Counted from the first letter of the stretch, positions 17,478-25,204 are shown. The stretch is 64,000 nucleotides of DNA from Kutzneria sp. 744 (GCF_000568255.1 NZ_KK037166.1:2724976-2788975); one strand, 5' to 3'. The notes: generated from the sequence alone by a model not told the origin. Numbers and translations: made by a program.

Positions 17478-18631
17478 CCACGCTCTTTCCCCACCAGTAC
17501 GAGATCCTGGCGCGCCTGCGCGACCCCTCGTGCCCGCCCCGCGGCGCGGTCGTCGCACCCGCCGGCTCGGGGATACGGCATCCTGTCGTGATCAGGCTGA
17601 GCGAGGTGGCGTCCGACTCAGTCGCCCTGGTGCTTTGCGGATCGGTGGCCATGGCACAGCAATGGGCACTGCTGTTGCGCGAGGAAGGCGCCCCGGTGCT
17701 GATGCTCGACTCCGCACAAGCCGCACTGGAGGTCCTCGAGGAACGTCCTAAGCATCCGACCGGCGTGGTTGTGACGACCTTCCAGCGCCTGCTGCGCGGA
17801 CCGAGCAGTCGGGTGCTGACAGACCTGGATTATGCACTGGTTGTGCTCGACGACGTACCGTCGGGTCTGCTCGACCGGGTCGAGTGGCTGCCTGCTCGCG
17901 CACAGCGCCTGCTCCTCCTGGCATCCAGGGCCCAGCTGGATTCAGCGTTCGAAGGCTGGCCGATCGTATGGACGACGACGCACGAACAGCTCGTGAACGA
18001 GGGGCACATGGCCGTGACGGACGTGCCCTACAAGCTGACGCCCGAGGAGCGCACGGTGCGCGGCGACGCAATTCGCGTGCTACAGGACAGTGCCGCCCGC
18101 CGCGGCCACCCGTCCGCGCCGCATGGCGACAGCGTCCCGGCGCTCCACGCCATGTTGCTTGCGTTGGCCTCGGATCCAACCGAGAGCGAACTCGCCGAGC
18201 GTGCCTGGGCGGTGCTGGACCGCATGGAGGCCATGCGAACGGTCGACAGCCGGCTCGTCGCGGTGGACAAGCTCGCGCGGCAGGCCACGGAAAACGGTGG
18301 CCGGTGTGTGATCATGGCGTACGCCAGAGCCGACGTGCGGTACATCGCCGACCACCTCGCCAGCCTAGGTAAGACGCCATCCGCAGTCATCGACGCAATG
18401 ACCCCCGGTGAGGATCGGCGCTCGGCCCTACGCGAGCTGGCGCCAGGTGGCCTGATTGTCGCCACCACTGTCCTATGTGAACCGGCAGATCTGTGGCCTA
18501 CACGGATAACCGTGGTGCTGTGGCCCACGCCGAACCGTCGGCGACAGGTGCCCTCGGAGTTGTCGCTGGTCGTGGAAGCGCGACCGGACATCGCGGTCCA
18601 CGCACTCCATTCCACAGAGACAACAGACTGA
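17474..18631 (+). CDS. Degenerate SF2 helicase-like protein coupled to the CBS-HEPN gene
   Basis: This 385-residue protein starts at GTG 17474 inside the stop of the upstream gene. It begins like a DEAD/DEAH enzyme (FPHQYEILARLRDPSCPP, then VVAPAGSGIRHP) but the P-loop Lys-Ser/Thr is missing (GSGIRH instead of GSGKT), and the DExH box is LVVLDDVPSG (~125). Later motifs are recognisable in position: VVTTFQRLL, LLLLASRAQ, GGRCVIMAYARADVRYIADHL, GGLIVATTVLCEPADLWP. Thus the fold of a two-RecA helicase remains while ATP hydrolysis is probably lost. A pseudo-helicase of this kind could hold RNA or DNA for the HEPN partner or keep it inactive. No end damage is seen, so the gene looks maintained rather than decaying. 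Confidence 0.68.
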   Translation: MTTLFPHQYEILARLRDPSCPPRGAVVAPAGSGIRHPVVIRLSEVASDSVALVLCGSVAMAQQWALLLREEGAPVLMLDSAQAALEVLEERPKHPTGVVVTTFQRLLRGPSSRVLTDLDYALVVLDDVPSGLLDRVEWLPARAQRLLLLASRAQLDSAFEGWPIVWTTTHEQLVNEGHMAVTDVPYKLTPEERTVRGDAIRVLQDSAARRGHPSAPHGDSVPALHAMLLALASDPTESELAERAWAVLDRMEAMRTVDSRLVAVDKLARQATENGGRCVIMAYARADVRYIADHLASLGKTPSAVIDAMTPGEDRRSALRELAPGGLIVATTVLCEPADLWPTRITVVLWPTPNRRRQVPSELSLVVEARPDIAVHALHSTETTD

Positions 18632-18671
18632 CACAACCTGGGAGTACGCAGGCGGGCCCCAGCTCTATCCC

Positions 18672-18850
18672 TTGGTGGGCGAACCTGGGCTTGACCCGTT
18701 TTGACGAGCTGTGCCAACGCGGTGACCGCTCCATCGGGCAGATCGCACGCAACTTCGACCTGACCGACACCGCCGTGCGCGAGTGGGTCAAGCAAGCCGA
18801 ACGCGACACCGGGACCCGCACCGGCGGACTGTGTGCGTGCCGAAAACCGC
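18672..18850 (+). pseudogene. Relic of an IS3-type OrfA
   Basis: The translated stretch LTRFDELCQRGDRSIGQIA, then RNFDLTDTAVREWVKQAERD, is the helix-turn-helix start of an IS3-family OrfA. It has no start codon context, no orfB follows, and it runs into the 149-bp repeat. It marks a deleted IS at the right side of the island. Confidence 0.65.
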
Positions 18851-18972
18851 GTCCATACAGGCCATGCGTGGGCTGCCAATACGCGCGGACGGCTCGCCCG
18901 AGACAGGTCCGCGTGCCGCGGCACCACAGGTGCGGCGTACAGATCAGAGCCGACTGGAAGCGTCGTCCGTCA

Positions 18973-19121
18973 GCCGGGGAGCAACGCGGGGAGCAAATGG
19001 GGAGCAAACATGCGCGCTGAACGGCCCTGAACGACATTCAACGGCTCTAAACGGGCCCGCGCCGACCTGCGAAAGTCACGTTTCCGCAGGTCGGCGCACT
19101 ATGGCGTCCTTGGTTCACACC
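18973..19121. repeat. 149-bp direct repeat, right copy (putative att region)
   Basis: Partner of 916-1064. It contains GGGGAGCAAATGGGGAGCA at 18988-19006 and the conserved hairpin arms at 19059-19070 and 19086-19097, identical in both copies although the flanking stem positions differ. Its end overlaps the 3' half of a tRNA-Val(CAC) at 19109-19156, the kind of place where tyrosine integrases insert. Confidence 0.7.
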
Positions 19122-19156
19122 GAAGAGGTCACTGGTTCGATCCCAGTATCGCCCAC
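19109..19156 (+). other. 3' half of tRNA-Val(CAC), probable att core
   Basis: The segment has an anticodon loop TTCACAC (anticodon CAC), a variable loop, a perfect T stem-loop ACTGG-TTCGATC-CCAGT and the acceptor strand ATCGCCCAC. The 5' half (D arm and 5' acceptor) is absent; hairpin sequence lies there instead. The anticodon stem is imperfect (CTTGG / CGAAG). It is not a functional tRNA. A tRNA 3' half next to an integrase is the classical product of site-specific integration, which regenerates the full tRNA at the other end. Confidence 0.72.
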
Positions 19157-19218
19157 AGTATGTTTTGCCTGGTCAGCGGCCTGTCGATGATCTTCATCGG
19201 CGGGCCGTTTCTGATTGT

Positions 19219-19237
19219 GGGGAGCAAATGGGGAGCA
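19219..19237. repeat. Third copy of the tandem GGGGAGC motif
   Basis: GGGGAGCAAATGGGGAGCA is repeated exactly as in the two 149-bp repeats, here alone, between the tRNA-Val half and the 3' end of the second integrase. Three exact copies beside two integrase genes suggest arm-type binding sites. Confidence 0.5.
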
Positions 19238-19271
19238 CGGCCTGCTGACCACAAGCCCCAATCCGAAGAGG

Positions 19272-19894
19272 TCATGCCGCTTTTGGCTCCACAGCGGGAC
19301 TTTCCTGCCAGGTCCACCCGCCATCCTGCTCCCACCGCTGCTGGAGGGCCTGAACCGTTTCCTCGATCATCTGGTCGGTGATGTGCGAGTAGATGTCGTC
19401 GACGTCTTTGCGCTTGTGCCCGAGCCGCACCAGCCGCATGATGCGGGGCACGTGGTCCTCGATCAACCACGTCTCGTGCGTGTGACGCAGGTCATGAAAG
19501 TGCATCTCCTCGTTCAGCGGTGACCACCCCTTCTGCTCATCCCCCGCCAGCGCGGGCAGCCACACTCGGCGACGGAAGTTCGACCGCCGATGCAGCCCGC
19601 CGTTGACCCCGGTGAACACGAACTGAGCGTCGGGGTTGCGGTCCCGGTGCGCCCGCAGCTCCTCGACCAGGAACGGCGGCAGGTACACCGTGCGGGCACT
19701 GGCCGGGGTCTTCGGCGGCCCGAGTTCCAGCCGTCCCCGCACCTCGTGCAGCGCGCCGAACTTCGGGTCGACGTCGATATGCGGCGTGTCGTCGTCGAGG
19801 TAGGTGCGGATCCACTGCAACCCGGCGATCTCGCCCCACCGCAGCCCGGTGTAGGCGTCGGTGATCGTCATCAGCCCGTTGTCCGGGGTCATCC
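19272..19894 (-). pseudogene. Tyrosine integrase, C-terminal half only
   Basis: The remaining ~207 codons hold GLRWGEIAGLQW (first catalytic Arg), KTPASARTVYLPP, FHDLRHTHETW (intact HxxR box), RLGHKRKDV and IYSHITDQM (Tyr). The N-terminal half is gone: the frame ends at the IS701-type element starting at 19895. It is related to but distinct from the integrase at 1566-4229, being only moderately similar and having a canonical HxxR box. Its 3' end faces the tRNA-Val half, the usual int-att arrangement, so the att sequence may belong to this integrase. Confidence 0.88.
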
Positions 19895-21387
19895 CTCGTG
19901 TTTCGCGGTTCTGGGTGGTCATGTTCCGGCTGCTGCCCAGGCTGCGAGGACCGCCTGGGTTTCTTGCGGGGTGACCAGGTCAGGGCGTGGGTTGCGAAAT
20001 CTCGCGGCGATGATCACCCGACGGAGCTTGATGACCATGTCGTCGTAAGACGGTTCGGTCTTCGTTGTGTACCAACGAGCCCGGGACCGATGGATGGCGG
20101 TGACTTCGGGGGCATGTCCGTGCAGGGCGTACCAGACGGTGACCACGCTCAGGCAGGTCAGCCCGAAGGGCACCGTGCGCTCGACGGCGCGGCGTAGCCG
20201 GTTGCGGGCCTCGCCGACGCCGATGACCTGGCGGGCGTCGGCGAATGCCTGCTCGATCCCCCACCGGGACGCGTAACGGGCCACCAGATCTTCAGCCGCT
20301 GTTTCGAGATCGGTGGTGACCAACGGAAGTCCGTAGCCGCGCTCGTCACGGTCGCTGGTGCGCGGCTTGTCATCGCGGACCAGGACAACGCGCACGGTGC
20401 GAGTGTGGAAGGACCCGTACCACAGGCAGATCACCTCGGCGATGTGCACGGTGTCGGTGCGCCCGTAACGGCGGACTCGGGTGGTACGCCACGTCGCGGC
20501 AGCCGCCAGATCAGTCGGGGTGCCCAACCGGGCACCTTTCGTGCGTGGCCGTCCCATCTTGCCGGCGTGGGGTGGGGCGAGCTCGTGCAGCACCGAGGTG
20601 ACCTTCAGCCGGGACGTCCAGGTGATCTGGGTGGCCAGGCCACGTAGGTGCTCACCGACGTAGGCGGCGTCGCCGACCACGTGCACGGTGCGATCGGGGT
20701 GGCGGGTGGCGATGAGCTCGGCCATTTCCCGTGCGTAGGCGAGCTTTCCGGTGCGGCGGGGCCGCCATAATCGTGCCAGCACTGGTAGGCACACCGGGCG
20801 GGACAGGAACGGAAGCTGCACGATGATTCCGGCGATGACCCAGCAGTTGCCGAACCCGATCGGCTTGGGGCCTTTCGCGGCGCCGTCGTGGTGCCAGGCC
20901 ACGCCGAACACCTTCATTCCCGAGCGTTTGAACAGGGTGTCATCGACCGCGATGGTGATCGGCGCACCGGCGGGTAGTAGCCGGGTGATGATCAGATCAG
21001 CCAGGGCCAACCCGATCTGGTCGGTGCTCCAGCGGGCGGCGGCGAAGAACCGGTGCGCTCGACTGTGATGCCAGAGGCGTTCCAGGCAGGCGCCCAGCAG
21101 CATCCCGCAGATGGTTCGTCTGCGGGTCTGGGCGATCAACCCGAGGGCAAGGCCCTGGAACGTTGAGAATGTTGGTGTGGTGAAACAGGACCGGAAGACC
21201 GCCAGCAGATCGGCCAGCGAGCCCGGTATGGTGCCATCGGGAAGCATCGACGGATCACTCTCACGAGGGTGGTGCAGACACCGTCGACGCTTCCCCCGTT
21301 ACCCTCGAAGATCCACAACCTCGGCCACCGGCGTGTTCCTCGCAGAGCGATCACCAGTCAAGATCATCAAAAAGTGCGAAACACGAG
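19895..21387 (-). mobile_element. IS701/IS4-type insertion sequence (1,493 bp)
   Basis: The ends are 12-bp inverted repeats, CTCGTGTTTCGC (19895-19906) and its complement (21376-21387). TCATCC precedes the left end (19889-19894) and follows the right end (21388-21393), which looks like a 6-bp target duplication. It sits inside the second integrase gene. A different IS begins immediately after the right TCATCC. Confidence 0.85.
19919..21247 (-). CDS. IS701-type DDE transposase
   Basis: This 442-residue transposase has ITIAVDDTLFKRSGMKVFG (first Asp), VHVVGDAAYVGEHL (second Asp) and YASRWGIEQAFADARQVIG (Glu in the YREK-like region). Length and motif spacing suit the IS701/IS4 superfamily of DDE endonuclease-type transposases. 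The frame is intact from ATG to stop, so the element may still move. Confidence 0.9.
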   Translation of the reverse strand: MLPDGTIPGSLADLLAVFRSCFTTPTFSTFQGLALGLIAQTRRRTICGMLLGACLERLWHHSRAHRFFAAARWSTDQIGLALADLIITRLLPAGAPITIAVDDTLFKRSGMKVFGVAWHHDGAAKGPKPIGFGNCWVIAGIIVQLPFLSRPVCLPVLARLWRPRRTGKLAYAREMAELIATRHPDRTVHVVGDAAYVGEHLRGLATQITWTSRLKVTSVLHELAPPHAGKMGRPRTKGARLGTPTDLAAAATWRTTRVRRYGRTDTVHIAEVICLWYGSFHTRTVRVVLVRDDKPRTSDRDERGYGLPLVTTDLETAAEDLVARYASRWGIEQAFADARQVIGVGEARNRLRRAVERTVPFGLTCLSVVTVWYALHGHAPEVTAIHRSRARWYTTKTEPSYDDMVIKLRRVIIAARFRNPRPDLVTPQETQAVLAAWAAAGT

Positions 21388-21393
21388 TCATCC

Positions 21394-22580
21394 TGTGGGG
21401 TTCCAAAAGTAGCTCACCGGAGCTGACCAGCAGTTTTACGCGGCTCGTTCGTACTCGTTGATCAAACCTCCGAGGAGCCGCTGTCGCTTGATCCGCCGGA
21501 AGTTGAGGTCCGACACCGGGTAGTTCGGGTTAGGTGGGCGGAGCTCGCGGGAACGGTGTGGGCGTCGACCGTTGTAGTGCCGGACGTACTCGGCGAGCAC
21601 GGCGTCCAGATGCCGCTGGCCCAGGATCAACATGCGATCGGTGACCTCGCTTCTGACGGTGAGCACGAACCGTTCCGCATAGCAGTTCGCCCGCGAACAA
21701 CGCGAAGGGATCTTCACCGGCGTGATGCCAACGTCAACCAGAACAGCGTCGAACGAGGCCGCGAACTGGCCAGCCCGGTCGCGGACAAGAAACCTGAACT
21801 CATCGGCTCGATCATCGAGATCCATCACGAGGTTGCGGACCTGCTGCGTGGTCCACCCGCCGTCCGGATTGGTCGTCATGCCGAGGACGTGGACGTAGCG
21901 GGTGCCGACCTCCAGCACGAAGAACACGTAGATCCGCTTCAGGGTGAGCGCGCAGTCGACGTGAAAGAAGTCGCACGCCAGCGTCGTCGATGCCTGCGTG
22001 CGCAGGAACTGGCGCCAGGTCGTGTCGGTGTGCCGGTCCGTCGCTGGAGGTATGCGTGCTCGTTTCAGGATCCGTCGGATGGTTGAGGCACCGACCCGGT
22101 GTCCGAGCTTGAGCAGCTCGCCCTGGATCCTCGTGTAGCCCCAACTGCGGTTCTCGGTGGCCATCCGTTCGATCAGGCCGGCGATCGCCTCGTCGACGGG
22201 CGGGCGGCCGACCTGGTGTGGATAGGTCCACTTCGCGGCCACCAGGCGCCGGTGCCAGCGCAGGATCGTGCCCGGGGTGACCAATCGGTGTAGGCGTAGC
22301 CCCTTGGGCAACAGGCGGATCAATGCGGCGAACACGGCCCGGTCTGCCCAGTCCATGCGCGGTTTCGGGGTGCTTCTGCGCAGCACGGTGACTTCGTGGC
22401 GGAGCACCAGCAACTCGACGTCCTTCGAAGCTGACGAGCGGCCGAGTAGCACCAGCAGGCCCACAAGCCGAAGGAAGATCAGATAGAGCAGACGCAGCGC
22501 CATGGCTGGCGATCATGCCGTGTCTGTTGATCGTGCCTGTCGTCGCAGGTTGGACGTGGGCCGACTTCTGGAACCCCACA
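21394..22580 (-). mobile_element. rve-type IS, copy A (1,187 bp)
   Basis: The ends are TGTGGGGTTCCA (21394-21405) and its complement (22569-22580). It lies directly against the IS701-type element on the left and cuts a group II intron on the right. The flanks show no target duplication, which suggests that recombination or deletion followed insertion. It is the same family as the copy at 25682-26871. Confidence 0.88.
21436..22503 (-). CDS. rve/DDE transposase (IS3/IS481 superfamily), intact
   Basis: This 355-residue protein starts MALRLLYLIFLRLVGLL. An N-terminal helical part with [14 protein letters not shown] and a winged helix ([20 protein letters not shown]) is followed by the integrase core with Asp in [10 protein letters not shown], Asp in FLVRDRAGQF and Glu in NCYAERFVLTVRSE. 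It ends GGLINEYERAA, a tail that also marks the relics elsewhere in the window. No damage is seen. Confidence 0.9.
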   Translation of the reverse strand: MALRLLYLIFLRLVGLLVLLGRSSASKDVELLVLRHEVTVLRRSTPKPRMDWADRAVFAALIRLLPKGLRLHRLVTPGTILRWHRRLVAAKWTYPHQVGRPPVDEAIAGLIERMATENRSWGYTRIQGELLKLGHRVGASTIRRILKRARIPPATDRHTDTTWRQFLRTQASTTLACDFFHVDCALTLKRIYVFFVLEVGTRYVHVLGMTTNPDGGWTTQQVRNLVMDLDDRADEFRFLVRDRAGQFAASFDAVLVDVGITPVKIPSRCSRANCYAERFVLTVRSEVTDRMLILGQRHLDAVLAEYVRHYNGRRPHRSRELRPPNPNYPVSDLNFRRIKRQRLLGGLINEYERAA

Positions 22581-22581
22581 C

Positions 22582-22737
22582 GTCCGCAAACTCGCCGATC
22601 TCACCAAGCCCGGCCGCCGGGAGAAACCTGCGTGGATGCGCCTGATGGCTATGCGGCGGCGCAAGACCTTGGTGATATGCCGTTGCTGTCACGAGGACAT
22701 CCACGCCGGGCGGGCCACCAAGCCCATCCGACAGTGA
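22582..22737 (+). pseudogene. Group II intron reverse transcriptase/maturase, C-terminal HNH end
   Basis: The last 51 codons (VRKLADLTKPGRREKPAW, then RRRKTLVICRCCHEDIHAGR) are the HNH endonuclease end of a group II intron-encoded protein. The reading frame starts at the very edge of IS copy A, which has replaced everything upstream. The Cys and His metal ligands (CxxC, HEDIH) are kept. Confidence 0.85.
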
Positions 22738-22800
22738 TCACCGGAGAGCCGGATGCGGGGACAACTTGCCTGTCCGGTTCGGGAAGAGGCTGACGGAAAA
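22738..22800 (+). ncRNA. Group II intron 3' end (domain V-like hairpin)
   Basis: Directly after the maturase stop, GAGCCGGA (22746-22753) pairs with TCCGGTTC (22773-22780) across a short inner loop; this is the conserved hairpin near the 3' end of bacterial group II introns. The intron body is missing, so it cannot splice alone. The exact 3' splice site is not resolved. Confidence 0.7.
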
Positions 22801-22860
22801 GGACTCCAGCCAGGAGCACCTCGCCGGCGGCCCACTTCACTCTGTGGGAGCCCGGGGGTG

Positions 22861-23340
22861 AGATTCCTCCGGGCCACCCGACAGGACCGGGGATGGCGGT
22901 GACCCATTCCTTCACCCGCACCGCAGCCATCCCGCAGTTCGGGCACGTTCGCGCCTACTCATCGGCGGTTTCCAGGTGCACCACCAGCGTTTTCTCGTGA
23001 GAGCCGGCAAACTGTCGCGACAATCCAGAAAACTATCAATTGTAAGCACAAACAATTATGTGGCCATATGGCGCCACGGGTGACACTTTGTCTCGCTTCA
23101 ACCTTGCAGGATCGAAGCGATGCGAGTAGAGCAGATTGTGCGGCTCATCGAACTTGTTTCGGGCAGCGTGATTGCCGACAGCGGACTGTAGTCAGTGGTA
23201 GTCCGACCGAAGGGCGCCGAAGCTTGTGATCAAGGCTTGTTGCGACCGGACCTGGACGACCTGACCGCAGAGCGACAGGCGTGAACAACGATACGCCCCT
23301 GCACTAAATGTCTTCTAATGATGTGCAAGTGGAGGTCAGC
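22861..23340. other. Gene-poor stretch with an AT-rich promoter-like zone
   Basis: No protein gene longer than a few codons can be supported here apart from the tiny ORF at 23120. The part from about 22990 to 23110 is unusually AT-rich for this genome (GTGGCCATATGG, AAACAATTATGT) and is likely the promoter region for the genes that follow. Confidence 0.5.
23120..23191 (+). CDS. Possible 23-residue peptide
   Basis: ATG 23120 opens MRVEQIVRLIELVSGSVIA and ends at TAG 23191. It follows the AT-rich promoter-like zone. The ribosome site is weak (GATCGAAG). It may be a leader peptide or chance. Listed because it sits between the promoter-like zone and the two downstream ORFs. Confidence 0.25.
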   Translation: MRVEQIVRLIELVSGSVIADSGL

Positions 23341-23343
23341 TCG

Positions 23344-23460
23344 ATGACGAAGAGACCATTCTTGATCGCCGCTACCATCCCTGCCGTCACGGCGGGCTCG
23401 CTGCTGGTGATCGGACAGAGCAGGGGAACCGAGACTAATGGCCAATACTCCGCGGCTTGA
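23344..23460 (+). CDS. 38-residue hydrophobic peptide before the methyltransferase
   Basis: ATG 23344 has GGAGG eight bases upstream, the best ribosome site in this part. The product MTKRPFLIAATIPAVTAG continues with SLLVIGQSRG: a positively charged start, a hydrophobic stretch of ~17 residues and a polar tail, like a signal peptide or small membrane peptide. Its end overlaps the methyltransferase start by 23 bases, so the two are probably coupled. It could be a leader, a membrane microprotein or a modified precursor peptide; I cannot tell which. Confidence 0.5.
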   Translation: MTKRPFLIAATIPAVTAGSLLVIGQSRGTETNGQYSAA

Positions 23461-24205
23461 GTTGAACACGCGGTCCGCCGACGCGATCGATGGCCGCCAG
23501 CTCCGCGCGGTCGCCTTTCTCGAAGTACGCCTTGAGTACGTCGACCAAGTCCTGAAGAAGCTGGCGATCAAGCCAGCGGCCGGCAGCGCTGTCGTGGTGG
23601 GGAGCGGCCGTGGTGACCTAGCACGCGGACTGGCTCGGATGGGGCTTGCCATCACCGCCGTCGATCCCTCCGCCGCGGCCACCGAAATGGCGCGGGAGGA
23701 GAGCAAGCGCAGCGAGCTCGACATCCAGCACAACACCGCAGAGCCGGAACGGCTCCCGTATGACGACGAACAGTTCGATCTGGTCTACATCGCCGACACG
23801 TTGGAGGTGACCGACCGGCTCGACGAGGTGCTGGCGCAGGCTGCCAGGGTGCTAAGACCAGGCGGGGTGCTCATCTACGACACGGTCAACCGCACGCTGC
23901 GTGGCCGCCTGATCTACCTCGGCGCCTTCCAAGGGATTCCAATGACCCGCATCATGCCGCCCGGACGGTATGCGGCGGAACGGCTGCGGCCGCCGGCCAC
24001 GGTGATCGCCGCGCTGGCCGAGCACGGGCTGCGCAACGAGGACATCTGCGGGTTCAAACCAAAGACCCTGCCGGAACTCGTCAAGGCAGTTCGCGGCCGC
24101 CGCCGCGGACGGATCACCGATGAGCAGGCGGGCGAACTGGTTCACTTCGTGCTGGAGCGGAAGGCCTCACCGCAGGTCACCTACTTCGGATACGCACGCA
24201 AGTAG
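23438..24205 (+). CDS. Class I SAM-dependent methyltransferase
   Basis: This 255-residue protein has the Rossmann methyltransferase motifs: motif I AVVVGSGRGDLARGLA, an acidic end of strand 2 (ITAVDPSAAA), motif II FDLVYIADTLEVTDR and post-motif LRPGGVLIYDTVN. The overall pattern is UbiG-like (VNRTLRGRLIYLG resembles the 3-demethylubiquinone methyltransferase family). Substrate unknown. Its start lies within the preceding 38-residue ORF. It is the only intact metabolic gene among the mobile elements, so it may have come in as cargo. Confidence 0.88.
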   Translation: MANTPRLELNTRSADAIDGRQLRAVAFLEVRLEYVDQVLKKLAIKPAAGSAVVVGSGRGDLARGLARMGLAITAVDPSAAATEMAREESKRSELDIQHNTAEPERLPYDDEQFDLVYIADTLEVTDRLDEVLAQAARVLRPGGVLIYDTVNRTLRGRLIYLGAFQGIPMTRIMPPGRYAAERLRPPATVIAALAEHGLRNEDICGFKPKTLPELVKAVRGRRRGRITDEQAGELVHFVLERKASPQVTYFGYARK

Positions 24206-24234
24206 CGTTCTGACCTTGACCCAAGGCCGGGTAG

Positions 24235-24805
24235 TTAACGATCTCCGTGCCCTTGCAAGAGAGTTGGCGACCATGCCGTGGCGGTGTAGAGGCCGGGGCC
24301 GATCTTGTGAATGAGTCCGCTGTCGGCCCATCGGGAGAGCTGCCTGTACATGGTGTCTAGGGTGATGTCGCCGAAGTGCGCCGCGATGTCGCGGGGTTGC
24401 CAGGAGGCGGGTGGGATCTTCGTGGAGCAGGGTCAGGATCAGGTGTCTGCGGCGCTCGGCGGGGGGGCGGTATGCCGGTAGTCCCGGGAAGCGGTGGGCA
24501 GCGCGGGCTGGGGATCCGGGGGTTCGAGGACGCTGATGTTGAGGCTGGTGACGGTGTGGCTTCGGTCGGGCCTGCCGTCGTGGCGGCGTTCACTGTACCG
24601 GGAGATCGGCGACTTGACCTTGCGGGTGCTCACACGTGGGCGGGAGGAGCTCGGCCAGGAGGCGGCGTGCGATGGCCCCGACTCGTTCGGCGCCGTCGAG
24701 GATGATCCCGGCAGCCTGGATGACCTGTCGCGGGCGGTGTGCAGGGCGATGGTGAACCCGCAGCGGTCCGGATCGGTGCCGGGCAAGGACTCGGCGGCAT
24801 CGACC
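24235..24805 (-). pseudogene. IS4-type transposase C-terminus and winged-helix tail, frameshifted
   Basis: Reading the minus strand, three frames must be joined. The first gives QVIQAAGIILDGAERVGAIA then RKVKSPISRYSERR, which is the C-terminal region of IS4-family transposases as I recall it. The last gives RDIAAHFGDITLDTMYRQL then GLIHKIGPGLYTATAW, a winged helix, ending at a stop at 24235. At least one shift lies in a GGGG run near 24395. It is debris of one element, or of two fused ones. Confidence 0.55.
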
Positions 24806-24889
24806 TGTAGGGTTCCATAAGTCCGTCACCGGTGCTGACCAGTAGCTTTACGCGACCCGCTCGTACTCGTTGATCAGACCCCCGAGCAC
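24806..24889. repeat. Solo IS end with transposase tail (relic)
   Basis: TGTAGGGTTCCATAAGT begins an ~80-bp match to the left end of the rve-type ISs. On the minus strand it still encodes the last transposase residues, GGLINEYERVA. The rest of the element is gone. Confidence 0.75.
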
Positions 24890-24944
24890 GTTCGCCGCGA
24901 GATCGTCGGCGCGGTCGGCACGATCGCCGGTGCACTGCTGGCCG

Positions 24945-25202
24945 TCAGGGCGAAACCCACAGCCCCCACCACACGTCGAGACCGGCCCGTTCGAACGAGC
25001 AGCCGAAGGTCTGCCACTCCCCCTTCGTCACGCCCTCCTGGCCCGCGGCCAGACACCAGGAGCGTAAGAGATAGTCTCCCACCTTGCGGGATTCAGCTGG
25101 GGCTACGTGCTGAGTCGGTGCCGCGACCGCCGGGACGGTACCGGTGATCGTCGCGATCGCGACGAAAATCGGTGCCAGCAAACCGAGTCGTGCAATGCGC
25201 AT
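24945..25202 (-). CDS. Small secreted protein
   Basis: This 85-residue protein starts at ATG 25202 with GAGGAGG five bases upstream. The first ~28 residues are a clear Sec signal peptide (MRIARLGLLAPIFVAIATIT, then VPAVAAP with a likely cleavage after AVA). The mature part of ~57 residues has two Cys (SWCLAAG, FGCSFE) that could form one disulfide. I do not recognise the family; small actinobacterial secreted proteins of this size are often peptidase inhibitors or surface factors. The ribosome binding site is inside a perfect hairpin (25205-25244), so translation is probably regulated. Confidence 0.7.
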   Translation of the reverse strand: MRIARLGLLAPIFVAIATITGTVPAVAAPTQHVAPAESRKVGDYLLRSWCLAAGQEGVTKGEWQTFGCSFERAGLDVWWGLWVSP

Positions 25203-25204
25203 GA

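Noticed and set aside
18498-19037. Minus-strand frame over the right 149-bp repeat
   Set aside because: No family-like sequence; the plus strand shows an OrfA relic and the repeat.
19109-19156. A functional tRNA-Val gene
   Set aside because: The D arm and 5' acceptor strand are absent and the anticodon stem is imperfect.
916-19237. GGGGAGC tandem repeats as a CRISPR array
   Set aside because: Only two units per site, no regular unique spacers and no cas genes.
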